64,000 nt of DNA, from contig OU015527.1 in the NCBI GenBank assembly GCA_907165065.1, forward strand, positions 24,813,686 to 24,877,685. Reading direction: 5' to 3'. The DNA comes from Caprimulgus europaeus (taxonomy: Eukaryota > Chordata > Aves > Caprimulgiformes > Caprimulgidae). A program made the translations under genes and the position numbers. The notes beneath the pieces are model-generated. The model did no database searches. It was not told the DNA's origin and was given only the letters and a program-made list of their open reading frames with translations. Below, in pieces: positions 1 through 13,844 of this stretch. How positions within the stretch are numbered: position 1 is the stretch's first letter; the number at the start of each line of letters is the position of its first letter.

Positions 1-1271
1 TGTAATGGTTCTGGTGTGCAATCAACTCAGTCCAGTCAATACTAGACCTTCTGTTCCACTGAAGAATACCATATAGTGCACTATTAGCACTGATAAATAA
101 CATGCAATCCTCCTGCATCAAAATCAGTGCTGTTGTTTTGAAGATAAAGCTCCCTTTAGATGCTGAGAAGATATCAGGGATCAGAAGCAACCTGTTTTGT
201 GACTTTGTCATCTTTCTGACTATTAGTTGTCCTGCATTAGAAGGCTTATTAAAAAAAAAATTATGCAGTTGGATAATCTCACATTATATCCTCTTCTATA
301 CTAACCAAAGTGCATTCATGCCAATTTTAACCTCATCAAATTACAAGGTAAATAAATTTCCTTCTATTCCTGCCATTACAAAAGGCATCCTTTCTGCTTT
401 GCAAAAAGCTGTATGACATACTGACTCTCTATACATGCAACAGAAAGACAGCCAGACCATGACTTCCAGGCTGTCCTTCACATTTATAAGGTGAACCAAC
501 AGTTCTGTCTTTACTCAGCCAACACAGCAATTTCATTTCCCAGTGTAGGTGCAAATGACATAGGAGAGCAACGATAAACTTCTAATGAGAACATTAGCAC
601 ATTCCAAGTAGGAAAGATTTTTTCCCCCGCAGCAGTTTAATACATATTTGTGCTTCATTTTATCATTTCAAATATTCACCTTTACAAGGTCTCTGTTAAA
701 GGAGGAGGAATAAACTGATCTGATTATTAGTTATGATTTTGTTTCTAGTAGTCCTTCTGGTGACTTCAGTGTTCTCCAATTGTATTTAAAAAAAAAAAAA
801 AAGAAGAAAAAAATTCTCATATCTGATTTGTAAGCTACAGTGAATTTATGTTCAAGTGTACAATTTAAGAAACTTTAAATGAGCCCTTTTTTGTAGACTA
901 TACATTGAACAATTAATTTCTTCACCCTTCAAGACATGTTAAATTGTATTCCCAAAAAAGCAAGGCACTCAAAATCGTTGACTGATTTTGAAAACCCATT
1001 GATTTCATCATTACACCAGAGAACTGATAAACCAAGGAGTAAAAATGATTTCACGCAAAGGTTAAAAAAAACCAACAAAACAAAACAAATGAGCTAGACA
1101 AATGGTAACCAAAGTTTAATGAAGACCTAACAAACGTTATAGTATATAATTCCCTGAATGGATTTACTTTTATGTAAGCAAAATCTCAGATAGACTCTAA
1201 ACTTTTTCATTTTTACACTGAATATATTTAAAACCTGTACTAAAAACTTTGAATGTTGAATCATGTCAATT
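1..1271. other. AT-rich non-coding DNA, no gene seen
   Basis: I see no supported gene here. Open frames are short (longest about 100 codons) and have no recognisable domain. A run of A residues lies near 788-802. The segment looks like unique intergenic or intronic DNA. Confidence 0.7.
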
Positions 1272-1442
1272 TAGAATTATAGAATGTTGTGAGTTGGAAG
1301 GGACTCACAAGGATCATTGAGTCCAACTCTTGGTCTAGCATAGGACAATCACAAGAGTCACAACATGTGTCTGAGAGCATTGTCCAAACGCTTTTTGATA
1401 ACTGTCAGGGTTGGTGCCCTGACTACCTCCCTGGAGAGCTAA
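1272..1442 (-). repeat. Old CR1 LINE 3'-end fragment
   Basis: Read on the minus strand this is the last ~170 bases of a CR1 element. The plus strand starts with the decayed octamer tail (tagaattatagaatg), then 'gagttggaagggact' and 'gatcattgagtccaactc', the usual complement of the CR1 3' end. It continues to a motif ending in 'ctccctggagagct', the complement of the conserved segment just after the ORF2 stop. No coding part is kept. Its divergence exceeds that of the other copies here, so it is probably an old subfamily. Confidence 0.8.
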
Positions 1443-2023
1443 CTTAATTGTATGTTTCTTTTTTTTTGCTTTTCTTATTTTATCAATACCTGTGCAATAA
1501 TAATAATATTGACCAGCAAATCATCACAAAGAAACCTTTTTCACTTAAGGCATGTTCTGTAGAGAAATATATTTGTCATTTAGTTCTAATATTTCTTGTA
1601 AAATACTCTCCATGTGACAAAGTCACAAGCATCTGAGCCTTACATTTGTAAAATAAATGTTCCTTGTTTTATTGCCTAAAAAGACTGAAGGAGAAAATAA
1701 GCCAAATGTAGGGTCATTAGAAATATAAAATAAGTCTGCTTCTATGTAAACAGCATTACTAACTTTGAAAGTTTTCATCTCAAACAATAAGAAAAAGTCA
1801 TAAATAATTGGCACTTTGAAGATATGAAATTTTCTGGAGCAATTATGTATCTTAATGCAAGCAATGAAGAGAAGCTGGTTCTCAATGAACAGCAGAAATT
1901 CAAGAGAAGAAAAGTAAAAAAAAAACTGAGAGGCCATATGAAAGCTTCCTACCTTCAAGTAACATGTTTCTCTTTTGGGTAGAATTCAAGTGGTCTTCTT
2001 ACTAACCAATATTTCCCACAGTA
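1443..2023. other. AT-rich non-coding DNA between two CR1 copies
   Basis: Low-complexity T-rich and A-rich patches (near 1455-1470 and 1916-1925) with no supported gene. Confidence 0.6.
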
Positions 2024-2237
2024 TCATAGAGTCATAGAATGGTTAGGGTTGGAAGGGACCTTAAAGATCATCTAGTTTCAACCCCATCTGCCATGAGCAG
2101 GGACACCTTCAAACTAGACCAGGTTGCTCAAAGCCTCATCCAACCTGGCCTTAAACACTTCCAAGGAGGGGGCATCCATAGCTTCTCTGGGCAAGTTGTT
2201 CCAGTGTCTCACCACCCTCACAGGAAAGAATTTCTTC

Positions 2238-4838
2238 CTAATATCTATATCTTCTAAACCTACCCTCTTTCAGTTTAAAACCATTACCCCTTGTTCTATC
2301 TCTACTTGCCTTTGTAAAAAGTCCCTCCCCAGCTTTCTTGTAAGCTCCCTTCAGGTATTGGAAGGCTCCTATAAGGTCTCCCCGGAGCATTCTCTTCTCC
2401 AGGCTGAAGAGCCCCAACTCTCTCAGCCTGTCCTCATAGGAGAGGTGCTCCAGCCCTCTGATCATCCTCGTGGCCCTCCTCTGGACTATCTTTAGTAGGT
2501 CCATATTCTTCTTATATTGGGGGCCCCAGAACTCGACACAGTACTCCAGGTGGGGTCTCACGAGAGCAGAGTAGAGGGGCAGAATCACCCCCCTCAACCT
2601 GCTGACCATGCTCTCAATCCATTCTCTACCCAGCCTATATCTGTGCTTGAGGTTGCCCTGACCCATGTGCAGGACCTTGCACTTGGCCGTGTAGAACTTC
2701 ATGAGTTTTGCATGGCCCCATCTCTCCAGCCTATCAAGGTCCCTCTGGATGGTTTCTCTTCCCTCTGTCAAGCTGACCAAACCACACAGTTTGGTGTTGT
2801 CAGCAGAAAATATCCATGTCACCAACAAAGATGTTAAACAACTCCAGTCCCAATACCAGCCTCTGAGGGTCACCACTCATCACTGGCCTCTACTTGGACA
2901 TTGAGCCATTGACTCTAACTCTTTGAGTGCAACTGTCCAGAATATTGCTTATCCACCAAGTGGTCCATCCATCTAGTCCATGCTTCTTAACTTAGAGGCA
3001 AGGATGTCATGTGGGACGGTGTCAAATGCCTTGCACAAACCCAGGTAAATGACATCTGTTGCTCTTCTCTTATTCACCAGTGCTGTAACTCCATCATAAA
3101 AGGCCATCAGATTCGTCAGGCATGGTTTGTCCTTGGTGAATCCATGTTGGCTGTCACCAATCACCTCCTAGCTTCCCATGTGCCTTAACATAGTTTCCAG
3201 GAGTATCTGCTCCATGATTTTGGCCGGCACTGAGGTGAGACTGACTGGCCTGCAGTTCCTCGGGCCTTCCTTGTTTCCCTTTTTAAAAATGGGGGTTATG
3301 TTCCCCTTTTCCAGTCTGTGGAAACTTCACCAGACTGCCATGACTCCTTAAATATGATGGATAGTGGCTTTGCAACTTCATCTGCCAGTTCCCTCAGGAC
3401 CTGTGGATGCCTCTCATCAGGTTCCATTGACTTGTGCACCTTCAAGTTCTTTAGGTAGTCCTGAACCTGATTTTCTCCTACAGTGGGTGGTTCTTCATTC
3501 TCCTGGACCCTTCCTTTGCTTTCTAGGACTTGGGCAGTGTGGCACGAGCCCTTGCCGGTGAAGACTGAGGCAAAAAGTCATTGAGCACCTCAGCCTTCTC
3601 AATGTCCTGGGTGACCAGACCTCCCGTTGCTTTCCAGAAAGGGCCCACATTTTCCCCAGTTTTCCTTTTTGCCCCAACATACCTATAGAGGCTTTTTTTG
3701 TTTTGCTTGACATCTCTAGTCAAATTTAATTATATCAGGGCCTTGGCTTTCTTAACCTGATCCCTGGCCACTCTGGCAATTTCTCTGTATTCCTCCCAGG
3801 TTACCCATCCTTCCTTCCTCCCTCTATAGGCTTCTTTTTGATCCTAAGTTTGTTCAGGATCTTCCTGTCCATGCATGCAGGCCTCCTGCTGTTTTTGCCT
3901 GCCTTTCTCTTTGTTGGGATGCATCATTCCTGGGCTTGGAGGAGGAGGTCTTTGAGTATAAGCCAGCTGTTCTGCACCCCTCTTCCTTCCAGGAGTTCAT
4001 CCCACAGTACCTGACCAAGCAGATCCCTGAAGCGGTCAAAGTCTGCTCTCCTGAAATCCGGGGTGGTGAGCTTACAGTGCACCTTCTTCAGTGCCCTAAG
4101 GATCTAAAATTCCATCATTTCATGGTCTCTGCAGCCAAGGCTCCCCGAGAGCTTCACGTTCCCCAACACCCCCTCCTTGTTGGTGAAAACAAGGTCCAGC
4201 ATGGCACCCCTCCTTGTGGGTTCCTCGACCGCTTGGAGAAAGAAGTTGTCCTCCATGCATTCCAGGAACCATCTGCATTGTTTGTGCCCTGCTGTGTTGT
4301 CCCTCCAAACGATATCAGGGTGGTTGATGTCCTCAATGAGGATCAGGGCTTGTGAACATGAGACTGCTCCTATCTGCCTATAGAGGGCCTTATCTGCTCA
4401 GCCTCCCCGGTCTGGTGACCTGTAGCAAACCCTCACTGTAACATCTCCTTTCCCTGCCTTCCCTTTAACCCTGACCCATAGACTCTCAGTTAGCTCCTCA
4501 TCTGTCTCCAGGTGGAGCTCCATACACTCTAACTGGTTGTTGACATAGAGGGCAACACCCTCTCCTCCTCTCCCCTGCCTGTCCTTCCTGAAGAGCCTAT
4601 ATCCTTCCATTCCAACACTCCAGTCATGGGAGCCGTCCCACCATGTCTCCGTGATGCCAATCAGGTTGTAGCCCTGCAGGCACGCATATATTTCCAATTC
4701 TTCTTGTTTATTGCCCATGCTACTTGCATTAGTATAGAGGCATTTAAGTTGACTTTGACTTGCTGGCTGGAGCAGCTGGAATCCCAGTGCGGTGCTCTTC
4801 AGGCATGTACCCCCCACAGTTACTACCAGCAGTCTCAA
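2238..4838 (-). pseudogene. CR1 ORF2 remnant (endonuclease and reverse transcriptase), copy A
   Basis: ORF2 encodes the APE-type endonuclease and reverse transcriptase that nick the target and copy CR1 RNA. The N-terminal endonuclease lies at 4398-4838 (a frame with ITETWWD and 'EGYRLFRKDRQGRGGEGVAL'). A linker follows at about 3500-3725, then RT pieces at 2973-3164 ([15 protein letters not shown] and [13 protein letters not shown]), and the C-terminal part at 2238-2876 ([16 protein letters not shown], then [18 protein letters not shown]). Breaks: frame changes between all pieces; a net loss of about 23 bases just before the catalytic motif at about 2805-2815 that shifts the frame; and a 117-bp in-frame deletion at about 2612. 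The catalytic pair reads ADN, not ADD. It cannot make an active enzyme. Confidence 0.9.
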
Positions 4839-4931
4839 AAAACTATCTATGCACTTAATCCTGCAACCAATCTCCCTAATGACCAGAAGCCCTTCTTAAT
4901 TGCTTTTGGATTTTTCTCTGTAATCTCATCA

Positions 4932-5989
4932 CTACCAGCTTGGATGACCAAAAGTGGATAGTAATCTGAGGGCCGCACCAGGCCAGGAAGGTTCGTTACT
5001 GATATCCCTAACCTGGGCCCCAGGGAGGCAGCAGAATTTCCTGTGGGAGGGATCTGGTCGAGACATGGGGCCCTCAGTTCCCTTCAGGAGGGAATCACCT
5101 ACCACGATTACCCTCCTTTGTTTCTTGGTTGAACTGGTCCTGAGCTGTGGGGCTGACTGACTCACCCTGGACATCTTCCTGGGTGGATCTACCTTTCCAT
5201 CCTCACTTGCCTGGCTCTCAATTTCCAAGGCCCTATACCTGTTGTGCAGAGGTAACTGGGGGGGCAAGGGAGGTGGGCAGGAAATTCTTCTGCCTCCCAG
5301 GCCTCTCCAAGGAGGGACCTGTTTCCATTCCCTGATATATTTTTAGTCCCTTCCTCTTACCTGATGGCAAGAGGACAAGGGAACTTGTGCTTCATGTGGG
5401 GACTGTTGACTTTGCCTCGGGGATGGGAGGGCCTGAGTCCACTAGTTTCTCTCTTTCTCACATTCCCTTATAGTTCTTACCTTTTCAACCTCCTCTTTCA
5501 GCTCAGCCACCACGCTGAGCAGATCATTTACCTGTTCACAGTGAATACAGCTGTTGTCCCTGCACCTCTCCATTCCAAGTGAGGCTCCAGCGCTCCCTGC
5601 AGCCAGGGACCTGGACAGCTGCATCTTTACATTCAACCTGTCTGGGTCGCCACATTTCTTTTACCTACAGCTTTTGATCGGGTAACAACCATGGCTGGTT
5701 TTGCCTGTGTGGCTATTGCCTCAAGCTTCTGTGACACCTGAGTTGCTGTTATATTGCTGAACTGCTGCTGGGACGGTTCAGATCTGGAGGTTGATTGTAG
5801 TACCTGATGGTAGCAGCATCCTTCCTCTCCTGCTTGCCTCTCCTGCTCCCCTCTACTGCTCGGCCTGCCTGCATGAACTGCCACAAGAACTACTGCGCAA
5901 ACTGATGACCCACACTCTTCTGATGTACCACACCCTGTGTGCTTGTCCTGGTTGCCACTCTCCTGGTTGCTCATGCTCCTGGAGGCCAT
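4932..5989 (-). pseudogene. CR1 ORF1 remnant, copy A
   Basis: CR1 ORF1 encodes an RNA-associated protein with a coiled-coil part and an SGNH-esterase-like domain. Three pieces are visible on the minus strand. 5633-5989 begins with an ATG (MASRSMSNQ) and is Ser/Gln/Thr-rich. 5442-5636 contains a Cys pair (CIHCEQ) followed by a heptad-like segment (NDLLSVVAELKEEVEKVRTI). 4932-5267 contains RRVIVVGDSLLKGTE, the GDSLL motif typical of the CR1 ORF1 esterase-like domain (GDS codons about 5092-5100). Frames differ between the pieces, so it is broken. The start at 5989 is the first ATG of the upstream piece; I cannot prove it is the native start. Confidence 0.8.
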
Positions 5990-8900
5990 TTAAATTTCCC
6001 ACGGTTGTTTCTGGCATCACCCCACCATGTCAGCCCTGCTCATGAGATCAGTCTAGATCCTCATAAATGGCATTTTCTCCTTGTCCTACAAAAAAAGGAG
6101 ATAGATCTATGAACAAAATCTTTCTGATGCAGTTTCACCAGGCTCAGTTTGACTTATGTGGTTCTACATCTTCAGTACTTCATAATCATACTGAAATTCA
6201 GGCAAGTGTAAAAGTCTTGCAGAACTCTCGACTGTAGGAGTAAGAAATTTCTACTAATGCATATCTGATTGTAACTTTCATTTAGAATCTAAATGAAAGT
6301 AGCCTAATGCAGTGCTTGCATGTTTTTTATAGACAGAGCTAAACATTCATTTGTACACTCTTTCTTTCACAGGATTATTTCACATTACATTTCTACTAGA
6401 ACCAGTTCTTCTTTTGAGGAGATCAGTTCTTCTTATGGTTCTGTTTGGCAAGAATGTTTTGAATCATTCTCTCCTTTACTGTTGCATGCAACTAAACAAT
6501 AAGCACAGCCTGGATGCTGAAGTCAGAGCTCCTTCCTCTCCTTTCTCATACTTACAAAGAAAGAAACACAGAGCTGTAACACCGTGTAATATGTACTTTG
6601 TTGGTAAAATGAGGCCAACAACACAGCATCCTGGAAAGATTAGTTTTTCAGGAGTTATGAATCTCTAACTTAAACCATTAGATAATAGGAGCATCATACA
6701 AATGGCACATTCAGTCCCTGCAGAGTGATGTTGCTGTCAGAAACACTGTATCAGTTGTACAACTAAGGAACAGCAGCACTCATGGCTGGAATGAAATTTC
6801 TAGGAGGCAGAGAGAAGTGGGAATGCACACAAATGGATCACACTTAATGGTTATTGTGACAGTCCTTCAATAATTATGGTAAATAAATTTAATGAAAACA
6901 AGTCTCTGCCATCTAAAATCATAAATATAAATTCATCCAATGTAAGAAAGTCTACGTATTAAGCAAAGAGCGCTTACTACTTTGGTTTTGTTTTGTTGTT
7001 GTTGTTGTTTTTTATTGTTGTTAAATATGTGTCAGTCAATCTGCCCTTTGCTAGATTAAGCATTGGAATACATAAGCTTAAAGTTATTATCTTTGGGAAA
7101 TTTACCATTCAGGTGACTTTCTGAAACTTCCCATAATGTGTCTATAAATATTGTTTCAGTACACCATAAATAAATCAAATTCATGGTTTTTTCCCCATAA
7201 TGAACAACAGATTAGTGCTCCATCAGTATAATTCATAATGCTTGCTGAAGAGTTTGGTAGCAATCAGTATCTGAAAATCTTGTTACTCAGCCGTCTAATA
7301 AGTTTTTCGTACAACTGTCTCACAAAAGATTTTACAAGTTTGATAGATCTACCCATTTCCAACTACTGCTCATCTTCATCAGCTACTCGGGAGTTTCTTT
7401 CTTCTCAATAAATCTTTCTTTACTTATCTTCTTCCTCCTGTCTTTAATCACATTGTGAGAGGCTCACTATTGCAATATTAATTCACAATCTCCTTCACCA
7501 GACATTTTCAAACAGATTATATTCTGCTTCAAGACAATGCACTTTTTTGCTTGTCTTCCATGTTTTCTTTCTTTTCTCCTTCTTTTCCTGCCTTCCAAGC
7601 AACACTTGGTAGAAAATCTTAACTAAAAAAGGTGTTCATTTAGCACTGAAGTCACTGCAGTGAGGGATATTTACGACTTCTCTGACATGTACCTTTAGAG
7701 TTCCAGTTCTCCTGTGGGGATTTTTTTCTGTAATTTGAAGGCTACAGACTGAAGACTGAAGGAAAAAATCAAATCAACATCATTGATAGGTGTTTCCCAA
7801 CCATAATCAGGCATTTTTTTTTGTTACCTTTCCACTAGTTTCCTACTTTCAAATCTCAAAAGTCGCACTTCAACTAATTTTCCTTATTTTTATAAGAAAA
7901 GGTGTTTGAGGAGGAGATCTCTTCAAAGAAGAGGAGGTGCAGATACTAAGATACACTTGACAGCATGCATTCTGTCCTTCCCTCTTGTGTTTCATTTTGG
8001 TCTTACTGTCAGTAGCTAACTTCCAGTCTTTAGAGAGCTCCTGATTTCTGTCAGCACTTATCCACTGTTGACATTCCTGCAACAAAATTCAACCAGTGTA
8101 AGAAAACTGAAAAACCACATATTTCTTCTTCAGTGTATATTTTTCAAGGCAAGGAGGACTGGTAGTTGATCGGTTTTCCGGCTTTATTTTATAAATAGTT
8201 CATTCTATATAACAAAGAAACTAACAAAGCACCAACTTGCCCTTAAATCCATAAAGATAATTATCTTTTTTCTTATGATACTGTAATTAAATGGAAACAA
8301 CAAACCAAAAAGAAATTCTGTAGCTTTACAAGATGTTGAAGAATATGGATACTAGAGACTCAACAAAAGTTGATTCAAAATTGTTTGATATTTAACAATT
8401 GTCCCCATGTCTCCATGAAAATAAGACATATCTGCAAGCTGCAGCTGAACAGATCTTCCTAACTGAGTCTCTTAATTAGCAAAAAAATTCCCAATTCCTA
8501 CAATCTAGCATAACTGATATTTTGCCAGCTATTCAACGGAGTTGTTTAAACTGGAGTGGCACTGCAGAATCCGAATAGTCTTTCTTTGTGCATGGATTTC
8601 TGTAAAGATTCTTCACTTCTGCACTTTTAATAGTAATTTTGATGTGCTTTGGGAGCAGGACATCTAAATTTTAACATAGATCTTAAATGATCTGTGCAAA
8701 TAACAGTCACTACTTTATCGTAATAGACACTCCAAGTCAACCAAAGACTCCTTGTTATAGCATTTGCTCTACAGATAGTAGGTAAGGTTTATTATTTGTG
8801 TATTGGGGACATTTCTTCTGGTTTGGAAAGAGTTCTGATCAGCATGATTACAACATTTTGCTATTAATATCAAGGGCTTACAGATCACTTAAAAGTACAG

Positions 8901-11900
8901 TAGCTAAAAGGATACTGCAAGAGAAATGTTATCGTCTGTAAAATTGTTTAATATTGTTTTACATCATACTATATCTCCTTGTATTTAAAAACATGGGAAA
9001 ACTGACTGACATACTTTGCATGCCAAATATTAAATTTATATAATTTATGAAAACTTAATGCAATGATGGAAATGTAATGATTCTTTGAGGATATAATTGT
9101 TCTATCACCCTATTCTACAGTGAAGAAAGAAGGAGAGAAAAATTATTTTCTCTCAATCAATGAATATTTGGTAATTAACAAAATTAGTGATGATGGTTGT
9201 TTGTAGCAGTGGCAACTACTTGCCACAGCTCACTCATTGATAAGTCCAGGAAAATTTTAACACATTAACACTGTTCTTCAAGCAAGCAAACATACTAATC
9301 ATATTACACAATCTTCAGAATCTTCAAGGAGGGAAATGCACCTAAATACTTCATTTTTGAAGTATCCATGATGTGGTGACCTTCAAAATGAAACATAAGT
9401 CTGCTTAATTTCACACCAGTTGACATGCTCATTATTTGTCAGACTGCCAGGAGTTCTTCAGTTATAGAGAATGTAAAAGATTACAAGAGATAATCTTTTC
9501 ATAGGTGAGCAAACAGATAAAGGGTAAAGTCATACATTAAAGGTCTCAGAAGCAGGTACAATACCATTTCCCAAGAGCAAAGGATCTCCTGAGATTCCAT
9601 ATGTTAAGTATCACCTGGACTAGCAGTACTGCTTGTAAATTTACATTATAAATATGAGTAGGCTACATATATATACAGCAATGAGGGTTCATTATGGAAA
9701 TAATGTAAATATTGAAAGAAAGTTTATTTTTACTGTCTTAGAACCTGAAAATAATAGCAAGAAAACCCTGATTTTTGTCAGAATTTTGTATAAAAATCTT
9801 ACTCTAATGCACATAGTTTTCATTTTTTGCCCTTCAACCATAACAGCTCATTTACTTAGGAACCAAAGCATGTCTTGTTATTGAAAAGGACTCATGGAAT
9901 ACTTTGTTAATTGAGAGATTGAATTGACTGGTTCTTCTTAGGAGTTGCACAATTAGATAAAATTACTATTGTACACTGTAAGGAACAATCTTTTACTGAT
10001 CCACAGATTAGATGACCTAATTGGCCTTTTTTGTTTCTCGTTTCTCTGTTTTAATGTAGTTCTACAAGACTACAAAATCTAATGAAATATATTTGAAACA
10101 AACAGAGATTAAAATTTTCTCTGCAGCCTTTTAATAGATCCCACCTCTATACTAAAGGAATATTTGTCTTTTATATGTGTTTTTGTATGTGGTTTTGTCC
10201 TACCCAAGATGTAAAAATTAAGACTAAATTTGTTCAAACAGTCTAGAAATTCAATGCACTGCAGGATCTCCTCACTTTACTCTACAAAAGAGAAATCACA
10301 GCAGTGTTTTTCAGAATCTGCTGATTATGTTTATGAATGCTTTATCCCCTCAGCTGAATGTGGAGTAGTCAAAGTAATGAGACGGAAAGTTGGAGATTTA
10401 ATTTGAAAAAAAATTAAAAATAGTAGTCTTTTCTAATAACAGTATCACTATTCATTTGTGTTCAATTTCTTTAGTCTTCAATCAGCTCATAAAAGGTCAT
10501 TTCAAAATTACAAGGATATAACCGTTCTCAAGACAGAGAGTAAATATTAAGCTAATTTTGGAAAGGCAGATTTTAATATCCCAGGCTGGAGGAAAGAAGA
10601 AAACAAACAAACAAACAAAACAATAAACAGAAGAGAAGGCTGAGGACAAATTTTCATGACAGTACAAAGAAGGAAGAGCAATAGTTCAGTGCAAAGTAAA
10701 AACTACCAGAAATTAAATCTTTTTTGCATTTTGGTATGTGACCCCAAACAAGTCCATTTCCTATGAAAAAATAAAAAATCTGATCACTATTTATTAAACT
10801 TCACCAAGTTTCAGTAAAAATTAGTTAGTGTGAAAAGAGACATTAACATCTTACAGTTACATAAAGAGGACATCAAGTTATTTATCTAAAAAATAAAATA
10901 TCTTTCAAAAATATATGAAGTAATATTTGTTTTCCTAAATGTAAAAAATAACTTTTCAGAATTTTCTTCAGTCTTCATTAAGAGAATAGGCCACAGATGG
11001 ATGCCAAGGCTTGTTCTACAACAGAAAAAGAAAATAAAAGATATTTTTTTCTTGTTGTCTCTGTACTGGTATTCACTGCTTGTCTCACTCAAATGCACAT
11101 TAAACTGTTTAGCTATGTTTATTGACATAATAGTTGCAGATCAGGACACATGTTGAGAAACATTATGTTTTATTAATAGGAATTATTATTTGTGGACTGC
11201 CACAAGCGCCTATAAAGTAAAAGCTTCACAACTTGCTTTTCCATTATTTTAGCAGTATGAGACATGTCATACTTGTAAATGGCTATTTATTTCCCCAGCT
11301 TTTAGAATATTTTAACAGTGCAAATAACATCTGATTTTTTACCCTGTTTTGGTAAACAACAGAACAAAGAAAAATACAACTGTTGTAAGACAAACACATC
11401 CTATTTCAAATAAAGATTTGAGCTTAACTAAAGCAGATGTTTGGGTTTAGCTTTGATTAATATAATAAATAAAGAGGAGGCTGAGTAGTTATCTACCTAA
11501 TAAACTTGATAATATTCACTTTTCCTATAAGCTCTTGATTCGACCAAGTTACTAATTTCTCATCTATAATGCAATTGCACAAGAATAAAGACCTTTTCCA
11601 GAGACATAAACTTCATTCAGTAAACTCTTTGTTCCTAGCTTTTATTGTCCTAATACTTATGGTCCATTTAGGTGCAAAATCTGTATAAACCCCTAAATCA
11701 AAATTACAAAAATACAAAATTTTCAGTATTGTTGAAATTTAAGTTATTTAAAGGAAATACAGTAAGAGTTCCAGGGGAAAAAATAAAAAATAAAATAATA
11801 ATATAATAATAATTGAAAAAACAAAACCACAACACCCTGAGTGAATTCTAAAACTTCTGTTGCAGAATGGTTAATTTTAACTCTATCACTTTACCTGAAA

Positions 11901-12920
11901 GAAAGTTCTTTTCCCATTTCTAGTTCAAAACTTTTTTTTCCAAAAAATTTTGTAAAAATAATATATTAACTGTCACCTTTCCAAGAAGTATACCAGAAGT
12001 ATGCATGCCGTTATCTTAATTTTACACACACAAATATACCCCCCTAAAACCAAAAAATATTAAAATGCACTTGATTAAATGAAGTGTGAATATACAGCTA
12101 TGGCTCTCTGCATATTCATGTAGAATTAACATATGAAATTTTGATAACTGAATTAAAAATTTTAGCATATCATAAAAAATACTAATTTTGCAGAACACAA
12201 AATCATTGTGTTGAATGAAACAGTGGAAGACACTAGTCCAGACCACATCCAGAGCTTGTAATCAAATGACAGATTTTAAACTACTCTGTTTAAACAGGCT
12301 TGGACAGTCTATCTTAAAAAAGTCCTGGAAAAATCTTTCTTTTCTACTTCAGTCTTTCTGATTTTCCCTTCATGTTCATCCTTCATATCTAACCCAAACT
12401 CTACTTTTTGCATTTTTCTCTATTTAGTCAAATTTAGTCAATCTGTTTCCTAAGACACTTTTTCACATTTCTACATTCTGACATAATTTAACTTATTGTC
12501 CTTAGTATTGTTTCTTTAGAAGAAAGCAATCTTTCTCCTTCACTCCTTTTTTCTGAGGAAAATTTTGTACTTTTAAAATTTTACCTTCTGATTTTCTGAT
12601 CTTACTTTCATTTACAATCTCTAAGTCCACCATTTTTATTTTCCTATTCCTTCTTCTTTCTTTGCAATGGATTGTGAACCCTTATATAAGTTGCCTTGCA
12701 CTCTCACTTTCTCAAGCATTTTTCCTCTGAAGGTTAGAAACAAATCCTGAATAGTTTTCCCTCCAGTTTCAAATCTTGAAATTCTCCTTCTTCTGTACCA
12801 AAACCTCCTACTTCTACTCTTATTAAATTTGCAGTAACAAGATGATGGAAGGGACTGCAAGTAAGCTGTAGAACATTGTCAGAATTCAAAACTGTCCAAT
12901 TAAACTGGAAAACTGATGAG

Positions 12921-12946
12921 TAAATAAATAAATAAATAAATAAATT
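12921..12946. repeat. TAAA tetranucleotide microsatellite
   Basis: About six consecutive TAAA units in AT-rich DNA. A simple repeat, likely length-polymorphic. Confidence 0.95.
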
Positions 12947-13784
12947 AGTGGGGCGTAATTGTAATGACTAAGACAAACTTTTTTTAAATAAAAGGAATTT
13001 AGAGAGGTACAATACCTAGCAAAGTAATTTTCTTGCAATAAGGCAAATAAGTAAAGTCTATATATAGGCTTACAGAATTTACAATGTAATCTCTCCTATA
13101 TAATTCTGTGCCCTATCTGAAAGCATGCCTTTAAAGATGCCAGTCTAGTGGACACCAAAAAGAATGGTCAGGCTTTCTTGTCCTGTGATGAACAACCAAG
13201 AATTAAGATTTGCTTATCCTCAAGAAGAAAATACTGACAATGGAACAAGAGTAGACTGACACAAAGAAAGGAATAAGCTTGCTCTTTAGATTCACAGAGG
13301 TACTAGTGCTAATTTCACAATGAAGATTCAGGCTGGCCATTATAAAACATATTCTGTCAGCAAGAGCTGCAAAGTATTTTGCCATATTGCCTAAAAACAG
13401 TCCTCACTTTTGGATCTCTTTATCAAAAAGTGAAAGAAAAAGTCTCATATCTCTAGCTGGCAGTATCCATTTTGCTTCAGGAAAGAAGGACAGATTAGGC
13501 AGCTCTTGAGAACTCTGAAAGCCTATTTTTATTTATCTTCATCGTTTCTGGTACAAGGTGATTAACAGATGACTAGAGAGCTGTACACAGAGCTCTGAAA
13601 CAGTTTTCTCCTCCTGGATTATTCCAAAGTCAGCTTAGGAGCAAGTCCACTCTCATTTGCATTATTTTCAGAAAAATGTTACAACACAACTTCCACTATA
13701 TAATGTAAATATAAAAGCATCAACCTTTTTCCTTCATGGGTCTGAGGAGATTATGATGGTCTTTGTGATTTTCTGTCAAGCTGG

Positions 13785-13844
13785 CAATGCTCTTTCCCCT
13801 GCCCCTTTCCCTGACAATGGTCTTTCCCCTGCCCCATTTCAGAG
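13785..13844 (+). repeat. Two-copy 30-bp tandem duplication
   Basis: Two adjacent 30-base units, each starting with CAATG followed by (C/G)TCTTTCCCCTGCCCC. They differ at a few positions in the first ~22 bases and more towards the end. A pyrimidine-rich local duplication with no known function. Confidence 0.8.

Larger units (their letters stand above)
2024..6050 (-). mobile_element. CR1: Near-full-length CR1 LINE (copy A)
   Basis: About 4 kb of CR1 in minus orientation. The 3' end is at 2024 with two decayed octamers (tcatagagtcatagaat), followed on the plus strand by 'ggttagggttggaagggacc'. Going towards higher coordinates come the ORF2 C-terminal part, RT, a linker, the endonuclease, and then ORF1. 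The 5' boundary near 6050 is estimated from where the ORF1-like reading frame stops; it could be off by about 100 bases. Chicken-type full-length CR1 is about 4.5 kb, so this copy is nearly complete but coding-dead. It shares an in-frame 117-bp ORF2 deletion with the copy at 55.4-59.56 kb. CR1 moves by target-primed reverse transcription and does not usually leave a regular target duplication; I saw none. Confidence 0.93.

Noticed and set aside
3936-4355. 139-codon plus-strand open frame
   Set aside because: Lies within CR1 copy A on the strand opposite its coding sequence; no domain.
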